NCBI GenBank assembly: GCA_902557585.1
Contig: CACEBA010000004.1
Span: 1-41,527 of the forward strand
Reading direction: 5' to 3'
DNA length: 41,527 nt
From: an uncultured Pelagibacteraceae bacterium
Lineage (GTDB): Bacteria > Pseudomonadota > Alphaproteobacteria > Pelagibacterales > Pelagibacteraceae
Part shown: one piece after another, positions 36,269 through 41,527 of the stretch
Layout: each line of letters starts with the position of its first letter
Position numbering within the stretch: the stretch's first letter is position 1
Notes under the pieces: model-generated
Database searches by the model: none
Told to the model about the DNA's origin: nothing
Seen by the model: only the letters and a program-made list of their open reading frames with translations
Made by a program: the position numbers and the translations under genes

Positions 36269-37068
36269 TTAATTTTATTTTTTAATCTTTTAACTACATT
36301 AGTAACATTTGTGACAGCATTTTGTCTGTTTTTAATCGACTTAGATATTTCCTTACAAATTGCACTTCCTACAACCAAACCATCGGCTTTTTTAAGTGAT
36401 TTGATTGTTTTTTCAGTGATTCCAAATCCAATTACAACATTTTTTGATTTATTTTTATTTTTAATTTTAAAATAATTTTCTAAGATTTTTTTAGACGAAA
36501 CTTTTAACTTTCCTCCTGTAGTTGACAACATACTTATGTAGTAAATCATATCATGCGAATCTTTTATAATTCTTTTTAATCTAATACTTGATGTTGTTGG
36601 TGACACTAATTGTATAAAATTAATTGCTTGTCTTTTACATTTTTTAGAAAAACTTCTATTTTCTGGGTATGGAAGGTCAACAACAATTAGACCATCTATT
36701 TTTGAATTTTTACATTTTTTAAGAAATCTATTTTCGCCATATTGATAGATCATATTATAATAACCCATTAAAATAATAGGGATTTTTTTTTTTGATAACT
36801 TAAATTCTTTAGCAATTGCAAAAACATCATTTATTTTAATTCCATTTTTAATGGCTCTATAAGCACTAGTTTGTATTTGACCTCCATCCGCAATAGGAGT
36901 GTTATGTGGGAAACCTAACTCACATATATCAGCATAAGCTGATATTGACTTAAGGATTTCTAAAGATTTTTTTTTAGTATTATCACCCGCAACTGTATAA
37001 GTTAATAACGCTGGTCTATTCGCGTTTTTTGCTTTTTTAAAAGCTTCATTAATTAATGTGGCCATCAA
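36265..37068 (-). CDS. trpA: Tryptophan synthase alpha subunit
   Basis: Cleaves indole-3-glycerol phosphate to indole and glyceraldehyde 3-phosphate. 267 residues, TIM barrel. The catalytic Glu lies in CELGFP and the Asp in PIADGGQIQ; the surrounding residues differ from the usual SDPLADGPTIQ. GLVVGSAI near the C-terminus binds phosphate. It overlaps trpB and accD by 4 bp each. Confidence 0.94.
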   Translation of the reverse strand: MMATLINEAFKKAKNANRPALLTYTVAGDNTKKKSLEILKSISAYADICELGFPHNTPIADGGQIQTSAYRAIKNGIKINDVFAIAKEFKLSKKKIPIILMGYYNMIYQYGENRFLKKCKNSKIDGLIVVDLPYPENRSFSKKCKRQAINFIQLVSPTTSSIRLKRIIKDSHDMIYYISMLSTTGGKLKVSSKKILENYFKIKNKNKSKNVVIGFGITEKTIKSLKKADGLVVGSAICKEISKSIKNRQNAVTNVTNVVKRLKNKIK

Positions 37069-38294
37069 ATTTTTCCTAATCTTTGTTTTAAAATATCCCT
37101 ATCTTTTTGGGCATCCCCACATGAATTTACAATTATAATTGTATCTTTATTAAGTTTTGGAGCAATTTTAATTGCTTCAGCAAATGCATGACTAGGCTCT
37201 AAACTTGGATTAAGGTTTTCAAACTTTGTAACCATTAAATGTGCATTCAAGGCCTCCTCATCGGTTGCATAAGTATATCTTGCACGTTTAGCATCTTTTA
37301 AGAAACAATGAATGGGACTTACACCTGGATAATCTAATCCAGCACTTATGGATTCTGTTTCATTAATTTGACCTTCATTATCTTGGCAAACATATGATGC
37401 AGCACCATGTAAGATTCCAATTTTAGCATTTTTACTTAAAGGAGCAGCATGAAGTTTCGATTTTTTTGGCCCTCCTGCTTCAACACCAATCAACTCAATT
37501 TGGTTTTTATCATAATCTATAAATTCACTCCAAAAGCCGTAAGCTGAACTTCCACCCCCAACACAATTAATTAGTTTAATTTTTTTTGGGATCTTTTTAA
37601 ATTCAGATTTTAGTTGTGCTTTTAATTCTCTAGATATTTGTGCGGTGCTCCAACCACATATTTTAACAAATATATTAGGACCGACTGTACTACCAACACA
37701 CATATGTGTACTGTCACAATTTGATACCCAGTACCTCATACATTCACTAACAGCATCTACCAAAGTTTGACTCCCTGAATACACAGGAACAATCTCAGCC
37801 CCATTTTTTTTCATTGCATCACAATTAGGTTTTTGTCTTTTAATATCTTTAGCACCCATAAATATTTTACATTTCAAGCCAAACTTCTTTGCTGCCATAC
37901 TTAACATTTTTCCAGCATAACCTGCCCCAGTATCACCAACGATATATTTTTTACCCATAGCTTTACAAAGAAGAGCATGGACTGTTGCATTGTATATTTT
38001 ATGAGCACCGCCATTAGCTTCTGAGACAACTTTTGCCCATATTTGAGCTCCACCTAAATGATTAGACAAATTTTCTAATTTTAAAAAAGAAGTTGGGCAG
38101 CCAATATAATTTTTAAAATAATAGTCCCTCTTTTTTATAAATTTTTTATCTTTTCTTAATTTTTTAAATTCTTCCGTCAAATCCTCAACAGGTTTTTTTA
38201 GAGTTTCAGGAATAAAGCTTCCTCCAAACTTTCCTCCCCAAAAACCAAACTGATCATGTTGATCAATTAATGGAACGCCTTTTTTAATTTTCAT
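37065..38294 (-). CDS. trpB: Tryptophan synthase beta subunit, divergent
   Basis: PLP enzyme that joins indole and serine to tryptophan. 409 residues. The PLP lysine is Lys99 in GGAHKIYN and the phosphate loop is VGGGSSAYG. Twenty-two residues after the lysine, exactly the spacing of Salmonella Lys87-Glu109, the sequence reads GDTGAGYAG (Asp121) instead of AETGAGQHG, so the catalytic Glu is replaced by Asp and the Gln-His by Tyr-Ala. The approach to the lysine, SEANGGAHKI, also differs from REDLNHTGAHKIN. The reading frame is intact and coupled to trpA and trpF, so it is probably functional. Confidence 0.9.
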   Translation of the reverse strand: MKIKKGVPLIDQHDQFGFWGGKFGGSFIPETLKKPVEDLTEEFKKLRKDKKFIKKRDYYFKNYIGCPTSFLKLENLSNHLGGAQIWAKVVSEANGGAHKIYNATVHALLCKAMGKKYIVGDTGAGYAGKMLSMAAKKFGLKCKIFMGAKDIKRQKPNCDAMKKNGAEIVPVYSGSQTLVDAVSECMRYWVSNCDSTHMCVGSTVGPNIFVKICGWSTAQISRELKAQLKSEFKKIPKKIKLINCVGGGSSAYGFWSEFIDYDKNQIELIGVEAGGPKKSKLHAAPLSKNAKIGILHGAASYVCQDNEGQINETESISAGLDYPGVSPIHCFLKDAKRARYTYATDEEALNAHLMVTKFENLNPSLEPSHAFAEAIKIAPKLNKDTIIIVNSCGDAQKDRDILKQRLGKI

Positions 38295-38913
38295 TTTTAA
38301 TTTCTTTTACATTGTTTAAAAAAATTTCTATTTTTGATTGATCTTTTAATCCAGAAGTTTCTAAGCCTCCAGACAAATCTATAAAATCTGCTATTTTTCT
38401 GTAATATTCTAAATCATCATTGTATTTAATGTTACCAGCTAGCATCAGTTTTTTATTAAATTTGATCTCTGTAATTAGATTATGATCAAATGTTTCACTT
38501 TTTTCATAACCCTTACTATCAAATAAATAAATATCAGATACATCATGAAAGTTTTTATACCCTTCTAGATCAGATTTGTCTTTAATAGTAAATGCGGTGA
38601 TAATTTTTTTATTATATGTCTTCTTAATAGAGCTTATTTGTTCTGGGGCACAATCATATAATTGGTAGTAATCAAAAGGCAGATTTTTAATTTTCTCTAA
38701 TATTTCTTGATCAGGTTTAACCAATACAGCCACATATAGACTTTTATTTTTATTTATACTTAATAATTTTTCTAATTTTTTAAATTCAACATATCTTGGG
38801 CTTTTAGGGTAGTTACAAATAAAACCAACAAATTTAGGGGGATATAAATGATTAACTATAAAGCTCAATGTATCTTGATCAGAAACTCCACAGATTTTGC
38901 ACCCTTTGATCAT
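38284..38913 (-). CDS. trpF: Phosphoribosylanthranilate isomerase
   Basis: Amadori rearrangement in tryptophan synthesis. 209 residues. The catalytic Cys lies in KICGVS at the N-terminus and the general acid Asp in LFDSKG. GFICNYPKSPRYV and the C-terminal DLSGGLETSGLKD (for DVSSGVE) are family blocks. It overlaps trpB by 11 bp and pyrF by 4 bp. Confidence 0.92.
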   Translation of the reverse strand: MIKGCKICGVSDQDTLSFIVNHLYPPKFVGFICNYPKSPRYVEFKKLEKLLSINKNKSLYVAVLVKPDQEILEKIKNLPFDYYQLYDCAPEQISSIKKTYNKKIITAFTIKDKSDLEGYKNFHDVSDIYLFDSKGYEKSETFDHNLITEIKFNKKLMLAGNIKYNDDLEYYRKIADFIDLSGGLETSGLKDQSKIEIFLNNVKEIKNEN

Positions 38914-39602
38914 TTACTTAAATGATCGATTAATTTTTTTATATTTTTTTTAATATTGCCGTTAGTAAGAGATCTCCCCATTACAATCCCTGAAACTTTA
39001 TTGTTAAAAGCATCTTTAGGAGACATCACTCTAGCTTGATCATTTAATTTATCTCCAGGCAATCTAATACCAGGTGTTATTATCAGTAAATTTTTAAATT
39101 TTTTTCTAATCATTTTTGACTCCCATGGAGAACAAACGATCCCATCGCAACCTGATTTTTTTATAAGAGCAGCCTGTCTTAAAACTAGTTTTTGAACATT
39201 TCTAGTATGGCCTATCTCTTTCAATGATGCATTATCCAAACTTGTCAAAATTGTAACACCTAAAACTTTTAAATTTTTATTAATTTTTTTAGCATGTTTT
39301 TTTACAGCTTTAAGCATATTAAGGCCACCATTTGCATGAACAGTAATATATTTGCATTTTTTTAAATCCCTCAAACTATCAATTGCTGAAAGAGCAGTTT
39401 GCGGAATGTCATTTATTTTTAAATCTAACCAAAAATCTTTTTTAAATTTCTCAAGGAAATTCCTTCCATTTTTTGAGTAAAAAAACTGTAATCCAAATTT
39501 TGGGATAATCTCAAGTTTATCATTTTTTAAGTTAGTAATTATTTTTCTTATTTTTTTTATATTTGATGTATCACAGGCAACAAATATATTTTTATTATTC
39601 AT
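38910..39602 (-). CDS. pyrF: Orotidine 5'-phosphate decarboxylase
   Basis: Final step of UMP synthesis. 230 residues, TIM barrel. The catalytic D-L-K-x-x-D-I-P motif reads DLKINDIPQT. GIVCSPWE, TPGIRLPGD-N-DQARVMSPKDA and GIVMGRSLTN complete the pattern. It overlaps ihfB by 8 bp and trpF by 4 bp. Confidence 0.95.
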   Translation of the reverse strand: MNNKNIFVACDTSNIKKIRKIITNLKNDKLEIIPKFGLQFFYSKNGRNFLEKFKKDFWLDLKINDIPQTALSAIDSLRDLKKCKYITVHANGGLNMLKAVKKHAKKINKNLKVLGVTILTSLDNASLKEIGHTRNVQKLVLRQAALIKKSGCDGIVCSPWESKMIRKKFKNLLIITPGIRLPGDKLNDQARVMSPKDAFNNKVSGIVMGRSLTNGNIKKNIKKLIDHLSK

Positions 39603-39882
39603 TATTTAATTTTTTAAACAAGTCTTTCGACATTTTAAAGTGAATAGTTTTTTTTTCAGGCGTGTTGACCTTTTCACCTGTCTTTGGATTTCTAGATATT
39701 CTTGCTTTTTGAATATTTGTATAGAATATTCCGAATCCTCTTAACTCAACTCTATCTCCTCTTCGTAGAGCTCTTTTTATTTCGTACAAAATAATATTCG
39801 TAAATTTTTCTAAGTCTTTCTTAAGAAAATTTGGATAGTTATTGGAGAATTGTTTTAAGAGCTTTGATTTTACAATAGCCAA
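39595..39882 (-). CDS. ihfB: Integration host factor beta subunit (HU/IHF family)
   Basis: A 95-residue DNA-bending protein of the HU/IHF family. The arm region RISRNPKTGEKVNTPEKKTIHFKMSKDLFKKLN and RVELRGFGIF are typical. IHF-beta is preferred over HU because the gene lies directly after rpsA, as in other proteobacteria. It is 2 bp from rpsA. Confidence 0.88.
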   Translation of the reverse strand: MAIVKSKLLKQFSNNYPNFLKKDLEKFTNIILYEIKRALRRGDRVELRGFGIFYTNIQKARISRNPKTGEKVNTPEKKTIHFKMSKDLFKKLNNE

Positions 39883-39884
39883 TT

Positions 39885-41527
39885 TTATTTATCTTCTTCT
39901 TTTTTCTTTAAATCATCAGAAAGTGATGAAAAAGGTAAGTTTTTACCTGATCCCTCAGAACCATATTTCTCAAGAGCTTCTTTTTTCTCTATTTCTTCTA
40001 ATAATTTTATACTTAAAACCACTTTTCTCTTATTTAAATCTAGATCAGCAATTGCACAATCTAATTTTTCTCCACCAGTCCATCGTGATGGTCTTGCATC
40101 TGCAGCATTTATCGCAATTGCAGATTTTTTGATTTGGAAGTCCATCTCACAACCTTCAGGTCTCACAACCAACCCTTTGTTGTCTGTTGAAACAACCTTC
40201 ACGGTAATAGTTTGATTTTTTGATTTGTCCTTGAAGAAATCAAATGGGTCTGCTTGTGTTTGTCTCAAGCCAACTCTAATTTTTTGTTCTGAGGACTTAA
40301 TTTCTAAAACTTTAACTTTAATTTTATCCCCTTTTTTGTATTTATCTAACTCTTCCTCACCTCTATTTAGGTAGGTTAAATCATTACAATGTAAAAATGC
40401 ATCTACATCTAAATCCTCAATTTTCACAAATAGTGAGTATTCATTTTTACTAACAACCTCACCATCAACGATACTATCTATAGGAAATTTCTTCTCAAAT
40501 GTTTCAAAAGGATTTTCCTGAGTTAATCTGTGAGAAATTGCAACTCGTCTCTTATCCTTATCAATTTCTGTAATTACACAATCAATTTCATCCCCAACTC
40601 TAAACATTTTCTTAGCTGAAACATTCTTTTTAGTCCAACTAAGTTCGCTGGAGTGCAGTAAAGTAGTTAAACCTGGTTCTAGTTCACAAAATGCACCAAA
40701 GTCCATTAATTTCACTACCTTTACTTTATAAATCTTGTTTAATTCGTAGTTTTCAATATGCTCAAATGGATCTGGTGATAATTGTTTAACAGAACATCCG
40801 ACCTGTAGTTTTTCTTTGTCAACACTGATAACTTTTAAATCGTGCTTTTCTCCAATGTTAAATACTTCATCAGGATGATTAACTCTTGAATAAGAGATCT
40901 CTTGTAAGTGAACTAAAACATCTAATTCTCCATTTACATTAAAAAAACATCCAAAAGAACTATAACCTTTTACTTCAGCACTTTTTATAATATCTCCAAC
41001 TTTATATTTTTCTACAATTTTAGCTTTATCTTCTTTTTTAAATGACGAAATTATTTCTCTTCTTGAAACACACGCGTTGCCTCTTACTTTGTCCAATTTT
41101 ATGAGTGCAAATTTTTGCGGCTCATTCATTAAATGACTAATATCTTTAAGTGGTTTATCACTTATTTGGGAACCAGGTAAAAACATCAGTGATCCCGTAT
41201 CTATGTGTTCTACAATACATCCACCTTTACACTTAGATGTTATTTTTCCCATTATAGGCTCATTTTTTTCATATGCCTCAACTAGCTTATCCCAACCTTT
41301 AATTTTTTGAGCTTTGCTGGCAGATACCAAAACCTCACCATGTTTATCTTCAATTTTTTCTAACAAAACTGGTATTGTTTCTCCGATTTTTATTTTCTCA
41401 CTAAGTCCCATACTTTTTAATTCGTTTATATCAAGAACTGGTTCTGATTTTAATCCTTCAACAAAAAGGAATACAAATTTTTCAGTGATTTTATTAATTT
41501 TACCCTCAATTATTTTACCTTCTTCAA
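39885..41527 (-). CDS. rpsA: 30S ribosomal protein S1 (5' end outside window)
   Basis: Large multi-domain mRNA-binding protein of the small ribosomal subunit. The frame is open to the right edge: the ATG at 41411 is internal, because about 38 more codons upstream encode the start of the first S1 domain (EGKIIEGKINKI, then VEGLKSEPVLDINEL). About 546 residues are in the window, with six S1-type repeats recognisable from VHLQEISYSR, LLHSSELSWTKKN and FLHCNDLTYLNRG; only the extreme N-terminus is missing. It heads an eight-gene operon through folC. Confidence 0.95.
   Translation of the reverse strand, partial: EEGKIIEGKINKITEKFVFLFVEGLKSEPVLDINELKSMGLSEKIKIGETIPVLLEKIEDKHGEVLVSASKAQKIKGWDKLVEAYEKNEPIMGKITSKCKGGCIVEHIDTGSLMFLPGSQISDKPLKDISHLMNEPQKFALIKLDKVRGNACVSRREIISSFKKEDKAKIVEKYKVGDIIKSAEVKGYSSFGCFFNVNGELDVLVHLQEISYSRVNHPDEVFNIGEKHDLKVISVDKEKLQVGCSVKQLSPDPFEHIENYELNKIYKVKVVKLMDFGAFCELEPGLTTLLHSSELSWTKKNVSAKKMFRVGDEIDCVITEIDKDKRRVAISHRLTQENPFETFEKKFPIDSIVDGEVVSKNEYSLFVKIEDLDVDAFLHCNDLTYLNRGEEELDKYKKGDKIKVKVLEIKSSEQKIRVGLRQTQADPFDFFKDKSKNQTITVKVVSTDNKGLVVRPEGCEMDFQIKKSAIAINAADARPSRWTGGEKLDCAIADLDLNKRKVVLSIKLLEEIEKKEALEKYGSEGSGKNLPFSSLSDDLKKKEEDK

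Noticed and set aside
37065..38294. trpB as a pseudogene because of the altered catalytic loop
   Set aside because: The frame is full length, overlaps its neighbours in the normal way, and the PLP lysine and phosphate loop are intact.

Overview
The window looks like chromosomal DNA from a streamlined alphaproteobacterium of the SAR11 (Pelagibacterales) type. It is strongly AT-rich, and its proteins are rich in Lys, Asn and Ile. Genes overlap or sit a few bases apart, no stretch over 300 bases lacks a gene, and there are no insertion sequences, phage genes, CRISPR arrays or long repeats. Several gene orders are alphaproteobacterial: murA-DUF2948-hisD, aroK-aroB near bolA/J-protein/cobS/cobT, argB-nucleotidase-dapD-dapE, def-fmt-truA, hisS-hisZ-hisG and rpsA-ihfB-pyrF-trpF-trpB-trpA-accD-folC. 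The assignment is from protein and synteny recognition, not from a search.

Layout. 1-4 kb (+): the 3' end of a 2OG-Fe(II) oxygenase-like gene, tRNA-Ser(GGA), gyrB and a RegB/PrrB-type redox sensor kinase. 4-7.3 kb (-): cobT-like VWA protein, cobS-like AAA+ ATPase and a J-domain protein, with a BolA-like gene divergent 21 bp away. 7.5-9.1 kb (-): aroB, aroK. 9.2-13.3 kb (+): a small membrane protein and a large exported protein of unknown function, then def, fmt and truA. 13.3-18.3 kb (-): SET-domain protein, histone-deacetylase-family enzyme, dapE, dapD, a pyrimidine 5'-nucleotidase-like HAD enzyme and argB. 18.3-20.7 kb (-): yidC, yidD, rnpA and rpmH. 20.8-25.8 kb (+): VTT-domain membrane protein, tRNA-Thr (-), two tiny Lys-rich frames, dcd, murA, DUF2948, hisD, infA and tRNA-Phe. 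25.8-30.3 kb (+): cold-shock protein, tRNA-His, hisS, hisZ, a sulfotransferase and hisG. 30.3-34.1 kb: a possible 44-aa membrane peptide (-), then rmuC, an MGME1/RecB-like nuclease, an exonuclease I homologue and thioredoxin (+). 34.1-41.5 kb (-): folC, accD, trpA, trpB, trpF, pyrF, ihfB and rpsA, which runs off the right edge.

Most of this is core metabolism and information processing: amino-acid synthesis (His, Trp, Lys/DAP, Arg, shikimate), translation and tRNA maturation, membrane insertion, cell wall, folate and fatty-acid entry steps, and DNA repair. I see no obvious foreign island. The most interesting signals are subtle: (i) hisS begins 4 nt after the 3' CCA of tRNA-His; (ii) a CobS/CobT pair sits with a J-protein and a BolA variant but no cobalamin genes; (iii) a SET methyltransferase-like gene lies next to a deacetylase-family gene; (iv) a sulfotransferase is embedded between hisZ and hisG; (v) TrpB carries Asp where the catalytic Glu is expected; (vi) two tRNAs have non-canonical T-loops; (vii) an MGME1-like nuclease lies between rmuC and an exonuclease I gene; (viii) convergent genes end inside each other with no room for terminators.
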